64,000 nucleotides of DNA from Stenopsyche tienmushanensis (lineage: Eukaryota > Arthropoda > Insecta > Trichoptera > Stenopsychidae), in contig WACJ01000300.1 of NCBI GenBank assembly GCA_008973525.1, positions 62,001-126,000 of the forward strand. Direction: 5' to 3'. Positions 1-12,500 of this stretch are shown piece after piece. Numbering within the stretch: the stretch's first letter is position 1; every line of letters starts with the position of its first letter. A program made the translations under genes and the position numbers. The notes under the pieces are model-generated. The model was given only the letters and a program-made list of their open reading frames with translations, had not been told where the DNA came from and did no database searches.

Positions 1-45
1 CCCCAGGAGCTAAAAAATATCACTTCTACCACGAGTCTCGAGTCT
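1..45. repeat. Foldback repeat family, end fragment at window edge
   Basis: GGAGCTAAAAAATATCACTTC followed by TACCACGAGTCTCGAG resembles the right end of the 54.5 kb copy (GGAGCTAAGAAGTTTCACTC, TACCGCGCAAGGCTCTC). It is cut by the window start. Confidence 0.4.
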
Positions 46-1630
46 TGAGTACTTTCAATATTATAATACGTATTACACAATTAATGACTCCAGAGGAAAT
101 GTGGTTTTCCTGGATAAAAACAGAATTAAATATCTGCCATGAATATATAAGGAGCTTATCAGATTACTAAACTTGGAAAGATTCGTCTGGATATAAAATA
201 ATAAGCTCGCTTATGTGAAAGCGAGTCGGAAACGACCGCATTTAGAGTCCAGATAGTGGAGTAAAAATGAAAAATAAACGGCTATAGTGCAAATCACAGA
301 CGTCGTCGTAAACGCAGCTCTCGCAACAGGGCGTAAAGAAGTAAATTTGTGGCCTGACATAGCTATAAAATGTACTACGAAACTGCCGCAGATGAAATGC
401 AATATAGAATATAATTGGATGGAGAGATCTTTGCAGATTTGAAGGAGCATAATCAGATTAGGTTAAACAGACTTCCCTCTAGTTGAAGATTAATAAGGAG
501 CTGTCACCAGTAAGAAGCTTGATGTAAAATATTGCATAGATATATTTTAGGTTGACCTTGTTGATTATGGAGCATTTCGTAGCTAAACTAATAAAAAATA
601 AGATACATGGTTTGACTGTTTAACCAGAAGCATGCTAGCGAATTCTTGTCAAAAGAAATAATCAAAAGTATAAATGCCGCTTTGAGTTCAATATACACTT
701 CTTATGTACAAGTCATACATTGGTAAAAGATGATTTTTCGGAGCTAAAAAACATTATGGTCTTCTCAATTCAACTCTATAATTTTACGATCTAAATATTC
801 GACTATAAGAATGTTGTATCTTTTGAACATTGCCTTTGACATTTATCAATGCCCACAGACTACAATTTCTCGATCATAAGCTCGAGAAGCGAACCATCTT
901 TGTGCAAAATGCTGAAAATATATCCATCGTCTTTTGTAAGATATGTAAGGAATATGACAGACGTAAAATAAAAATATGAGGAATCTTCAAATAATGCAAT
1001 CGGTCAAAAATATTATCATAAGCGAAGAGAATTGGAAATCAACAATAGATAAAATATCTATAATGCTTGTTGCCAAAACCAATTACAAATTTTCAAGTAA
1101 CAAATTAGCTTTCAAATACTTGACATTTAAATATTCAACTGAAGCAGATAAAATAGCAGTAGAATTACTATTTCTTATTTTTAAGAGCTTATTCGAGCTT
1201 TTCATAAATATATTTTGAATGGTGATAGAATTGCCAAAATATGATGAACTCTTAGTAGAAAGACGATAAAATCGAAGCAAAAAATCTTTCCAATCAATAT
1301 TTTAATTATCATAATTGGATACCAAATACATACAAAGGTAAAACATTGAGGAGTAAAAGAAACGGAACGCAAGTGGAACCCCCATCAGATAGTAATTGAA
1401 ACAAGTCATGCTGAGAGAAGATACAATGGAAATCGCAGTTGCAAAAAGACAAAGAGCGTCCTCACTACGAATGTTATCAACTAATTAAAGCAGATTGTTG
1501 CCAACATCAACCACTCTCTTTAGATTTGAAGAAGCGCTGGAAAAACGCTTTAAGCTTATGAATGAGATGAAAGCCTACTACAAGAGAGCGGTTTCTTTTT
1601 TAAATATTAACTAAAAATTATATATGAAAA
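46..1630. other. No gene recognised
   Basis: AT-rich sequence with only short chance frames. No terminal repeats or protein similarity were seen. Confidence 0.6.
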
Positions 1631-1639
1631 CAATATGCG

Positions 1640-1817
1640 TATAAGTAATCCCGCGATTAAGAAGTGGGAATAGTAAGCCAATTGTCTTGGGTTCAAATCT
1701 GCAGGAGGTGTGACTGACGACCACGTTTTTAAAAACATATATTCGCTGCGAAAAACCATATCAAAATGGTTGGCAATGGTCCCATAAATAGGATCGCTAA
1801 AAGCCACCTCAAAAAAG
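1640..1817 (+). mobile_element. tRNA-derived SINE, family B, copy 1
   Basis: A polymerase III B box (GGTTCAAATC, 1690-1699) is followed by a body shared with 45065-45450: CCACGTTTTTAAAAACATAT, ATGGTTGGCAATGG, GGATCGCTAAAAGCCACC, then a short A tail. The tRNA-like head is diverged. Confidence 0.7.
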
Positions 1818-2509
1818 CACTATATGAATGTATCATTTATGAATGTGATTTCCAATAGCTGTCGAAACGAAATGACTTCCAGCCCCAACTGAAGCGAAAA
1901 TCAGAAAAGACGTTATATTTGTCGGAACCAAAACTGGAATCATAATTAAAATAATAACGGTTTGAATCCCAGTCGAAACTAACTAATCAGTTACTATAAT
2001 TTTAATAAAATTTACAAGCCATAAAACTATAAAGGAATAGATCTACATGAGAAAAATGCAGTCTTAATTAAAATTTCATATAATTTAATTATTTATAAAA
2101 CAATTTACTAACAATCCTATAACTTTCATACCACAAATAATGCAGTTTTGTCAACAAAAACATATTTTAAAATTGCAAGGTAAAATGGTGTATCAATAAA
2201 CACATTTACATATAAAATAGTTTAACAATTTAAGTCTTAAATTACTATCCTTATCCTAATTACAAATATAAATCTTAGTTATTAATAAATTTCACATATT
2301 AAAAGTTAACTTATTTCATAGGGAGAAAAATAGGAAATAATTCAATCAATATATCCATTCATACATCTCACACTCGTGATTATCTACTGTAATAAAATAT
2401 CTTTTGGCATCTTCCTTCTGAACGTATCTGCATGAGTCTTGAAATGACTCGATCATTGTCATTTTGGGATTTTTGTTTAAAAACTGTGGCTTATCCTATG
2501 AAAATATGT

Positions 2510-3190
2510 CTTTATAAAAGGACGCTTTTTGTGCATACGTTTAAGATTGGTGTATGGAAGTGCTGAGTACAAATTTTACTGCTTTGTTTGGCACAATTTG
2601 GAGTTTGTAATAATTGGAGTTGCTTATGTTGCTTCAGACGGGAGCGGCGTATGTGATTATTTGTCTAATAAAAGTTTTGTATATTAATAGTTTATTGGAG
2701 TCGAAAGAGCACTGCGTCGACGAAAAATGGAGTGCAGCGCCCCCATAGCTGCTAACCCACGGGCATGAACCCCAAACACCTGCGCTCCCCACCTTAGTCT
2801 TCTGTCTAAAGCTACCCTCAAGTATTTCACTTGAGATTTCCATTCGATGGAACAGGACCCGACAACTAATGAATCAGTTTGATGATGTTTATGTTTCACG
2901 GAAAACAAGTTTTTTATCTGTTTAAAACAAGTTTCCAACGATCGTCGGAGAGTTTCAATAATTAACTTGTTACTCCGAGAACTCATATGATATGCAATGT
3001 CATCAGCGTAAAGTGCGACGTTTGACGAAGATAGTGTTTTGGTAGATCATGCAAAAATAAATTAAATAAATAAGGTCCTAAAATAGGTGACGGTACAGTT
3101 GCTAAGGGAGTTGACGTCGAGTTGACAATGTTTGTCAGCGCGCTGTCATCGCTGTGTCCGATCCGCTTTGCTAAGGTAAACAAAACCTTT
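2510..3190 (-). pseudogene. jockey-type LINE reverse transcriptase fragment
   Basis: The minus strand encodes the ILGPYLFNLFLHDLPKH block, the catalytic YADD box (ALYADDIAYHMSSRS, near 3000-3012, after a frameshift), VKYLRVALDRRLRW, RRSALST, LLIYKTFIRQIITYAAPV and LQIVPNKAVKF. These follow the order of the fingers, palm and thumb region of jockey-clade non-LTR retrotransposons. The expected PQGS is degraded (VPSPI), the Trp after YAAPV is a stop, and frames shift near 2990 and 2850. It is 5'-truncated: no endonuclease domain is seen. Confidence 0.82.
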
Positions 3191-3304
3191 TGTCAACTAT
3201 GCCGAGAGGCGGTAATGGCATGCCCGGTTTGGTAAGGTAAAATAAGCCTTTAGTCAAGTTTGTTCTGGTGAAGTGAAGCGCGGCTGCGAGTCGGTGATGG
3301 TCGC

Positions 3305-3371
3305 GGGGCTGAGAGGCTCGTGGGTCGAAGGAGAGCGCATTCATGCTTTTGGATCCTAACCTCTCAGCCCC
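3305..3371. repeat. 12-bp inverted repeat
   Basis: GGGGCTGAGAGG at 3305-3316 and CCTCTCAGCCCC at 3360-3371, separated by 43 bp, just upstream (on the minus strand) of the jockey relic. Confidence 0.6.
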
Positions 3372-3479
3372 ACACCAATACATCGCGTAGCTTTACTACT
3401 GCCTTTCTTTCTAAGCGCGTGTAGCTAAGCAACCACATCCAACATATGCGTCTCCAAATCAATAAATAAACATATCAAT

Positions 3480-3650
3480 CATAAATGTATTCTAAAAGCG
3501 AGTACCCGTCAAGCAAAGCAATGCCTTGGAGCTAACTTCACACATAACAAATCAATCTACAGCGAAATAAACTCCAGGATTCAACACGATATGAGGTACT
3601 ATCATTGCCTGAAAAATATATTAAGGACGAAAACGAACATCAAATTTAAA
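3480..3650 (+). repeat. Dispersed repeat shared with 49975-50165
   Basis: Shared GCGAGTACCCGTCAAGC / GCGAGTACCCGGCAAGC, CCAGGATTCAAC and CTATCATTGCCTGAAAAATA. It follows the jockey and SINE-like debris and is non-coding. Confidence 0.6.
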
Positions 3651-3782
3651 AAAAACTTTAACAATTTACAGTTCGGATGTTCCGCTATAAGCTTCGCCTA
3701 AAGTGCGGGAGATTTCGTAATAAATTCATGAAACTCTACTTCTTTCGTAAAATTGATATAATTCTTAAACCAGCTAATAGAT

Positions 3783-3852
3783 AGCCAGTTGGAGTTTCAA
3801 ATTTCGTAACGTTCAAACCAATTCGACCTACCAAACCTATCCAAGTTTCACT
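3783..3852. repeat. Foldback repeat family, short inverted copy
   Basis: The minus strand starts GAAGTGAAACTTGGATAGG and continues GAATTGGTTTGAACGTTACG, matching 9656-9725. It is a 70-bp end fragment. Confidence 0.6.
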
Positions 3853-4289
3853 TCAATAAATATGTCTTTGTTTGAAAATGTTCGTGTTCATTGATGAGTA
3901 CTCATGCCCGAAATTAAATAATTTGAATAAAATCAAAAACGTTATTCGAATACAATGATATAAAAATATGAGGAAGTCATGATGCCTATTCCAATGAAGT
4001 GATAAAACAACGAAGATAGTAAGATAGCCTAGATAGTAATGTCATATGTTGTTTCCCACCTTTATTCTGCTACTGAATACATATTCTGATTTGTCGTTTA
4101 TAATTTCACATTCGCAAATAGTGTATCGCGCACGATTCATTAACACTTTGACGTACACAGCCGTCAAATCCCGTCATGCGTCAGCAGATAATACTTGCTT
4201 TTTGCGCCAAATAAGTCTACGACACTTCAAATCTTATCTCACATCGCCGACACTCATCAAAACTAAAACAAACTTAAGCGGCTCAAAAA

Positions 4290-4475
4290 CTCTCAAACTT
4301 CTCTGAGAATTGAAATGAGGCAGATGATGTTACTGTCAACAATCTGTCATTAATTCAAAACAATAATAATTGTGTATTTTAGCGATGGTTCAACACCAAT
4401 TTTACGTTCATGAATTGCGAAAATCGTTATTCCAGGCGTGTGCGTCAACCGGTTAAATGACGTTGATCAAAACAT
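4290..4475 (+). repeat. Dispersed repeat shared with ZAD intron 8
   Basis: Matches the complement of 52670-52860 (CTGAGAATTGAAATGAG, TTGCGAAAATCGTT, GTGTGCGTCAA). Moderate divergence; no terminal structure was found. Confidence 0.6.
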
Positions 4476-5276
4476 CTTCAATCAAATTATTGATCAACCG
4501 AATTATTCAACCTGCTAGATAAATTTGATCCGTAATATGTCCAGCGCGGCGAGAAGTGTTGATCTTGGGCGTGGGCGTCGCATTTTGCTCCCGTACTGGT
4601 TTAAGTTTCATGATGAGATAAATTATTCTTTTAATTTCATATTAAGCTCATTGGAATCAACCATCTCCGTGGAATGGTAACTATGTACGTTTTGCTAATA
4701 AATTCATGGTTATGAATTATTTCTGGTCTGCTAGTGTACAGAGAGAGAGAAACGGGAAGAGAGAGAGAGACCCTTGTCACATATTAATGACAGACATATC
4801 ATGTAAAATGTATCACAAATTTCCCACGTGTTACGGGAACAATTTTCTTTGAAACTTCTATTTCCGACTTTATAACAGAAAATAATAGATTTTCATCTTT
4901 TACTCGGCAGCGTAACAAAGGTCCTGATTATAGATAACACTCGACAATTGTTAACGTACCCATAATCTACCTTATTTTTTCAAATAAGAGCGACCTATTC
5001 CATATCAATCGATATGGAATTGTGTTTTGAAATCCATTATACACAGCGGCATATTACGATAAAATGGAAAACATACGCGAAATAGAAGACTCCAGGAAAT
5101 GAGCCCACAAGATGTATTGCTCCAATGAACGCACATGGATCGGTAAAAATCCATTTTTAAAATATATTCTACCGCACAAAAACTTATATTTGAGTTGATT
5201 ATTTTTTTTTCCTTATTGAACAACTCGTTAAGCGAAAAGAGCAAAAAAAAGGAATTTCATGCGAAGTCTTTGTCCG

Positions 5277-5500
5277 ATTATCATTTCCTTCTAAAGCAGG
5301 AACAAATGAATCGATTTCTTGTGTATTGTTTATGTAAAAAAATACGTGGTCTTGTATGCTATTAACAGTGCTTATTTACAATTGACTCTGCATCGAATTG
5401 AAGATTGTCTTACGCTGATAGGAGACAGAAAGCAATCGGTGTAAAGCGATTATGGCATCAATGACTTCATTGATTTTAAATTTGCTCACCCTCAAAAGGC
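5277..5500 (+). repeat. Dispersed repeat, copy 1
   Basis: Matches 19031-19262 over about 230 bp (TTCTAAAGCAGGAACAAATG, GTGTATTGTTTATGTAAA, GAATTGAAGATTGTCTTACG, GTAAAGCGATTATG). Non-coding, superfamily unknown. Confidence 0.75.
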
Positions 5501-5881
5501 TAGCGAAGGTGTTATTAATTATTCACTTTTGTCGCCTTAAATCAGAACAGAATCTTACTCTAGGGAATAATTCCTTCTCCATACTTCTATAATACAAGAC
5601 CACACGTTTCACAAATTAAGGATGTAAAAACTATTGGAATCGGAATCTCTCGCTCGTGTAGAATTATTCGCCTGATCTTGGACTACCATCTTCATAAAAT
5701 GTTATTATTATTAAAGGGTACAATGTTTTAATTGTTCCTCTCTTCACTGTAGTCTCCCTCATCTGTAAGATGAAGAGTAACTGCAGATAAAGAACAGCGC
5801 TCCTTTTTCGGAAGCGTGGAGTACCGTTGTACACTGAAGATTATCTTTGAGGGCGTAGCCTTACGCTACTAATGAGGCAGA

Positions 5882-5896
5882 CCCCCCCCCCCCCCC
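5882..5896. repeat. Homopolymer of 15 C
   Basis: An uninterrupted run of C in AT-rich sequence. Its length is likely to vary and to be error-prone in assembly. Confidence 0.9.
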
Positions 5897-6826
5897 TGTC
5901 CGTAGGAAAGGATTCCGACGAGAAAGGTGATATGATGCAAGTAGCTATTCACCCCGCGACAATAAATCCAATCTCCAAAGTTTATTGATGCGGTTAAATT
6001 TTGAGTTAAAGCCCATTACAATAAATATCAAAAAAATAATTCAGCAATGTAAAAATCCCATAAAATATATATGTTATGCCTTCGCGAACGATTGTTCGTC
6101 CTTGCAGAATGTCGATATTCCTAATAAAAAAGTAGCTAGAACTCAAAAAAGGAATCGAGTGACTTGATTGAACAACGCAAAGAATCTTACCCAAACTATT
6201 CCTATTAAAAGTTTCGGCTAATTGAAATATTTCTGCGAGCACAGAATTATTTTCGTACAATTTTATTTTTTACTTTTTAAAAGACTATTATTTTTCGTTT
6301 AATTTATTGTTTAAATTGAAAACAGTAAGTAAAGTTCAAACCATAATATTATATTAGAATAACTGTTAGCCGATTCCATCCATAGACAAAATTATTTTAT
6401 AATTTTAAATAAACACAATATTATTATTAATATGGCGAAAATTTCAATAAGCATAGAAAAAAAAACACATACTATAATCACGTATGGCATAGTCACGCCC
6501 TTTCCCTTACAGTGTTTAAAATAATTACGATAAATTGTAGGATAATGAAATAAGAACCCCACGAACAATGGAGTAAGGAAAGTTTTCCAAATAATGAGAG
6601 TTATATAATTGTGTTGTATTATATAAAGTAATAGATGGACGACAAAATAATTCTTATAATATTAATCGTCATTTATATTAAAAAATACAAATACATACAA
6701 AAAAAATATCAATTTTATTTAGAACTTGTAAAAAAATCAAAATGGAATGAAAAATCACAATTGAATTTTGAATTTGAAGTTTTTTTTAATTATTCACGAA
6801 TGGGCTTTAACGAAACGAAAAACGGT

Positions 6827-6956
6827 TAAAAGTGTAACTGACGGACACAGAGACTATTTCACTAAATCGAGTACTGTCAGTCACTGGTGCCCGACGCGAC
6901 CCACTGGTAACAATCGTTTTAAGTCACCAGTGACTGACGCGGCGCGATACGTGTTA
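6827..6956. mobile_element. Possible piggyBac-like insertion in the hAT relic
   Basis: A GC-rich block of about 125 bp lies between two TTAA sites, with inverted GTCAGTCACTGG / CCAGTGACTGAC arms inside. Read inward, its right end (CACGTATCGCGCC) resembles the start of the 38765 element. The left end does not match well, so this is tentative. Confidence 0.4.
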
Positions 6957-6959
6957 AAG

Positions 6960-8470
6960 ATGCGCATGAAAGTCCTGTCATCAATGAGCTTTGCATAAAT
7001 CATGCTATAAATCTAGCTGTAATTGAAACATTGTACCAGAAAACTTATCAAACAGAAACAGAAAACATTTAAACAGAAGATTTGGATTTTTCCAATGAAG
7101 ATGAACAAAACGCTGAAGAAAGTGACTCTGAAAATGATAATTTAAAAAGATAGAACAAGATGGTTATTTTAACTTACACATACATACATATGTAAAACAT
7201 ATAAATATTTATTTTAAAAAAATCGTGGGACTTTGAAAAAACGGAGACTTCAGAATCTCCAGTGGGGAAGGACATCATTAAAAAAATATCCAGAAAAATC
7301 TCCTATGGAAATAGCATATGTCCGATATCGGATAATTTAACTAGTTGGTAAAAAAAAGTGTGGAATTATGCAAAAATCGTATGCTTGTAAATAATGTAAG
7401 ATATTTTGATTAAATTACATATTTAAATTATTAAATCACTCTTTATTGTTATAAAGTTATCATAGCACAACCTTTTATGCCTTGGGTGCTACTTTTCAAT
7501 TTAAAATTTTCTCGGGATTGACTTCTAACATGATTCTTATATAAAAGTTTATTTAATACTTTAAATTAGCAGATAAGCACGAATCAAGTCGAGTCGAATA
7601 GTCCTTTGCCGGGAATTTTGTATTTCATCGTCAACTGTAAATATATTTATATAAAATAATGGATATTTTTCAAAATTCACGGATGTTTTCGGAATCGACC
7701 AAATACATAGTACACCAAATACTAAGTACATACATGTTTTCAAAATGTTATATTAACCTTTCCCTACCGGTGATGTATTTACTACACCTCGACTCTAATA
7801 ATGGGAATATCGATATGAAATATAATAGATACGGGGTTCAGAATTTTTGTATTCCTCCGTAATATAATTACGAATCATATCAAAGTATTATAGTATATAA
7901 GTATTGATCTGCAGCGACGGAAATAAATAATTGGTCGGGAAATCGGTAATTTTGCGAGTTTTAGTTCGTGTCTCAGCAGAAAGGAATTTAATCAGTCACA
8001 TTGATGGTGTTATACGAAAATGGAGGCTCACGCGGTTATCAACTCGAATTAGCATTTAAATATCTGATGACGATACCTCCAACGAGTGGGGAGGCTGAGC
8101 GTGCATTATCAGCAGCAAGGCTTCCTAAATCAGATCCAGACTAAATGACGAAACACTTAATGCTTTAATGTTACTTCGGGCATATTTTCAAAATAATATT
8201 TGATTTTATTTGTGTTTTATTTATATATATTTTTAATTGTATTTTTATCTTTTCTTAAATAAATAAAATTCTTTCGCCTTCAAGTTATTTTTTACGGAAT
8301 TTTTAAATGGACTTATTAGTAATTTTTAATTAAATTTATCAATGTAATTTCTTAAACTATCGAAAATCCCAGTTCCGGAATCCCGAGACTGATTTCGGGA
8401 TGGTCTAATGCAATTCCGAAATCCCTGAATTGAAATTTTGGCTCGGGATTGGATTCCCTAGTCATAGCAT
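6960..8470 (+). pseudogene. hAT transposase relic, copy 1
   Basis: At 6960-7150 the plus strand reads LCINHAINLAVIETLYQ, the hAT motif in which a Cys/His precedes LNLAV, then an acidic stretch with DLDFSNEDEQ. At 8050-8190 it reads LAFKYLMTIPPTSGEAERAL then, one frame over, RSRLNDETLNALMLLRAYF. This is the C-terminal hAT dimerisation motif (P-x-S-x-x-x-ER-x-FS with RxxL..LxxLM). Stops and a frameshift show it is dead. The 3' part from about 7736 matches copy 2 at 14520-15230 closely. Confidence 0.75.
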
Positions 8471-9655
8471 GTCTCATATATGAAGTAACACGAAAGCGAT
8501 TCTAATTATGTAAATATTGAGAATTTTACGTTACAATACATAAAGTAGTAAAATGAAGATCGTATTTCACAAATCTTTGATGGAACTTAATCAGAAATAT
8601 ATATGGAAATTAAACAAGCTTGTTAGTACCGTGCAAGCGTGTTCATAAATATTTGCATAGACAATCGCTAATCGTAGAATTTATGCAAGATAAGATTGTG
8701 GTAGAATCCTTTAACGAAGCAGTACAAAAAAGAAAAAAAGCAAGGCTAGCAAGACGACAAACAAAACAATTAGGGATTCGAACCGGAACTGAGTCGAAAA
8801 CCATTATTTTGCCGGAGCTGAACCGGTTCGAAATTATTTATTTTATTAATTTGGTACATTTACGCGTTAATTTGGTTAATTTTAATTTTAAAACTATTAA
8901 ATCACTCGTAGCTGAATCGAAAACCAAAAAACGTGATTTGTTATGATTGGAATGTTTTGTTCGTGTAACTAAAACGGAACGAAATTAAAATAATAGCGGT
9001 TCGAAATTCTAAAGTCATCTGACACAATTTCTTTTGATATTTAATACACGTAGTTAATTATTTTTTAATGAGCAATTAAAAATATATTTCTGGAATATGT
9101 ACCTTGCAAAACAGTGTTTTTGTTTATAATGTTGCTGTCAATTTTCAAGATCAAATAAATATTTTTAATTTCGTTAGCTCTGTTGAATAGATCATTGTTT
9201 AGGATATACAACTATTTAAATAGAAAACAATAGTTTAAAAATACATCAATTAATCAACGCTAATGAATTGTGCTCACACACCATGTGAGCCACTTATCAG
9301 TTTATGTTATATACAGGTAACTCCCCATTGAACACGGGCTTCTGGATAAGGTCTAGATTAATAAGAGAATATTAATTAATTACATGACGCTGCAAAAAAT
9401 AATCTAGTGTTCCTTGCTTGGCCTGTCGATTCGCTCGTAATCTTCATCGTTTTCTTCTAAAAATTTCATGCATCCACGGAAACAGTTTCATTGCTTCATA
9501 ACCTCCGGAAATGGCTTTTCAAAAACCTCTCATACACAACTAGACACAACTTCAATCCACGCTACGTCGATGTTTCTCATAGCTAATCTCTCATAACAAA
9601 AATAATCTACAAATCTATAGTTCCAATCCAAGTGAATTATTCCTAATTTCATTTT

Positions 9656-10015
9656 GAAGTGAAACATGCATAGGCGCGGTAAGGCAAATTGGCTTGAACG
9701 TCACAAAAAGTGAAACTCCAACCGGAAGATGCTCCAGAAGGAGAGGAAGAATCGTTTGTAATCTCTCCGTCTCAGTAGTATATATCATTGGCACGCTACG
9801 CGCATGCGCTGCGCCATCTCTACTGTATGTGTGTCGTTATGTAGCAAAAATCAACCAATAGACCACTAGCAAGTCAATTTTGCTATATATTACACAAACA
9901 ACGCTTCATATTTTACCTAACAATTATTGTAAAAAAATAGAAGAAAAGCAATCCATAAAAACATATTTTCCTACGAACGAAGAAGTTTCACTTCTACCGC
10001 TCGAGAGTCTCACAA
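9656..10015. mobile_element. Foldback repeat family with GAAGTGAAAC ends, copy at 9.7 kb
   Basis: The left end GAAGTGAAAC (9656-9665) is matched by an inverted GTTTCACTTC (9985-9994). It shares GCAAATTGGCTTGAACGTCA, AGGAAGAATCGTTTGTAAT and CACGCTACGCGCATGCG with the copies at 54.5 kb, 19.5 kb and 3.8 kb. No coding capacity was seen. Confidence 0.7.
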
Positions 10016-10388
10016 GAGTTTTTTTTTAATTTTTGAACTTGATGTTTATTCAAATGCAATTCAAAATAATAGTGATTGAACAATTCGCATTCCGTCTTAT
10101 TTATTGTATTTAACCTAATATCATTTCGAAACCTAAAGGAAGCCAAAAACCAAGACAGGTTGTTACTTATTACACTATAAGTCATCGACAAAAAAGACGA
10201 ATGTTCGTACTTTTCCAAATAATGTTACAGGGATTGCATGTATTCCAATTTGGTGACTCTGGAGAATAAGACGATTTTCAAATTTTATTAAAAGTGAAAA
10301 TCGTGTGCAACAACACGCATCAAAGTTTAGCTGAGCAGACATCGGCCTGCGTGACCATGGCTCGAGTGCTGAACAGTCAGCATATATG

Positions 10389-10625
10389 AAGCCCTTTTAG
10401 GCAGGCCAAGGAGGTCTCCCGCAGACTGGAAAGCACGTCAAAAGCGTTCAAGAGGTACAGGGATAGACGGGAATGGCAGGAGCGGGTGCGCAAGGACCAC
10501 CACTTCTTCCTATCCCCGGCTCCACGAGTGGGCGGTTGGGCGGTTTCCCACGTGATCGATCGTACGCCCCCGCGCTACGTTGCATCAAAGCCACCAGAGC
10601 GCTTGCGCCACGAAAGGCTGAGATA
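10389..10625 (+). pseudogene. GC-rich coding-like fragment, unknown
   Basis: An open frame reads FRQAKEVSRRLESTSKAFK, RYRDRREWQERVRKDHHFF and PAPRVGGWAVSHVIDR, ending at a TGA near 10625. A second frame on the same strand (10473-10766) overlaps it. The block 10320-10860 is much richer in GC than its flanks, and Arg/Lys/Glu content is high, as in a coiled segment. It could be a retrotransposon gag piece or a host exon relic. No splice sites convince me. Confidence 0.3.
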
Positions 10626-11289
10626 CTGAAAGATGAGCTTGGCAAACAACCAGATCTGGCAGCAGTAATAAGACTAAAGAAGTCGTCAGGCGACGATGTC
10701 GACGAGGAGACGAAGTCGACAAAGAGACGACTAGATCGCCGACTGAATCATCATACTTGTCGATAATCATCAAGCAATCAAGCAAGCAATGGAGAAATCC
10801 ATTTGATGATCTTTTCAGAGAAGAAACCATTTCGAGGTGGAAGTTTGCATAAAACCATCACAGATTGTAGAAACGACCACGCCCACTAACCAAACGATAT
10901 CTGCAATTCATTCCTTCGAAAGTTTCTTTACAACTTGGCAAAACGTATAAAGGATTAGCAGAGACGGCAAACCATTTTAGCTGATATACATAAAAGTTTC
11001 AATTGTCACTCAACTTGGATTTATGTATTGATCTTAATCAATTTGACGATCGATAAAATCTATTAAAAATAAACACAGAATATCATAAGTCAAAAGGGCG
11101 AGATTAAGTGGAGATGAAAAAGGAAAATAAACTATAATAAAAACTTTTTTTAGTAAAAAAAAAATTAAATGCCTATGTCTAAAATAGACAAGATCTTTAC
11201 CATGATTTTAGGGAAAATGAATTTCCAATTTGAATGATTTGCTAACCGAATATAGTCAAAATCGGTGATCCGACCCTTGAACTTTTTTG

Positions 11290-12070
11290 GTTAGGCCCTG
11301 ATCCATTTCATGTAGGGCTTGTCGGTTTTCGAAACCGGTTTTTAAACTCGGTTTTGAATATAAAAATTAAAATTTCATTACCAGGACGTACCCTTGCACT
11401 CGGCCTGATGAAACGTTGGTCTATATAGGAAAATATTCTTCTCGGGAGACAGAAGATAGGTTTGAATCTTTATCGGCATTAATTCTTATCTATACAAAGG
11501 GCAGGTTGGAGTAAAATGCGAACCTGCTACGGAGTTTTCGTATAAAGGATGCACGGACTACATATAAACTTTCACGATGACGTCATTCGCTATATCAGTC
11601 AACCCTCCTATAGCGTCCACTTCGTTTGCAGTATCTTTAATATAAGCAACTGATAAAATACATAAGGTCGCGCATGTTAATTATTTGCACTTGTTAACAA
11701 ACACATACAAATTTTGTATGGATGCCTGGTTTTCTATAGCGTTTTACTTGTATAGTGTAGTCTCTATCTCGATGCTATAGAAAGGTTGATTGGAATTCTT
11801 AAATTTAAATCTTTCATCGAAATTCAGCGGGAACAAGCTAATGGTTGCCACCAACCTATAAGATTTCAATATCAGTGTTCGTTTTCACTTTTTTAAATAA
11901 TTCAGATGTAATGCTTTTAACATTGAATACATTTGGAAAAATTTTAATATACTCCTTATTTTAATTTTATATTACTTAAAACCAAAAACCGGTGGAAATG
12001 GGTTTTGTTCAAAAACTAAAAACCGGTTTTAATATATTTCGGTTTTTGTATAAGCCGCTCATGGGCCGCT
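11290..12070. repeat. Possible element bounded by AACCGGTTTTTAA arms
   Basis: GAAACCGGTTTTTAAAC at 11332 is mirrored by AAAAACCGGTTTTAATA at 12029, each followed outward by a CGGTTTTT tract. It may be a degraded hAT-type element. No duplication or coding region was seen. Confidence 0.3.
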
Positions 12071-12112
12071 TACATAGAACTTTAGTAAATGGTAAATTTA
12101 AGTGACAGCATT

Positions 12113-12500
12113 AACACATTCGTTGCTGGGCGTGAATCAGTGAAGTTTTTCGTGGATGGCAAATCCGATAATCGGAGCGTAAGAGCGTAGAGAGATTAGC
12201 TGGAATAACGATACGATACTCTTACCTACGGGATAAATACGCACTCCAAAATGCGACTTGGGGTACATCTTTTGTCATCCGTTGTTTATCTTAGATGGAT
12301 TAGCTTGACCGATTGTCCTGTGATTGGCAAAGCTAATAAAAACAAAGGGAAGATAAGCTGGATGGCAGACAGTATAAAAAAAGAGATCTTCAAATAGACA
12401 AGGGTAGAAATGGCGATTTCGAAACCCTTCTGGAAAAATGTATTGTTCTTGACACTTGAAAGTCTTCCGCCAAAGACGTTAGTAAAATTAACTCTTTACA
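12113..12500. repeat. Partial copy of the 38.8 kb piggyBac-like family
   Basis: Begins TTAACACATTCGTTGCTGGG, close to the piggyBac-like end at 38761. From 12240 it matches 38840-39060 (shared TGTTTATCTTAGAT, GGAAGATAAGC, AGACAAGGGTA). No right terminus was recognised. Confidence 0.55.

Noticed and set aside
4046..4306. 86-codon plus-strand frame as a gene
   Set aside because: No domain, no splice context, and its end overlaps a dispersed repeat.
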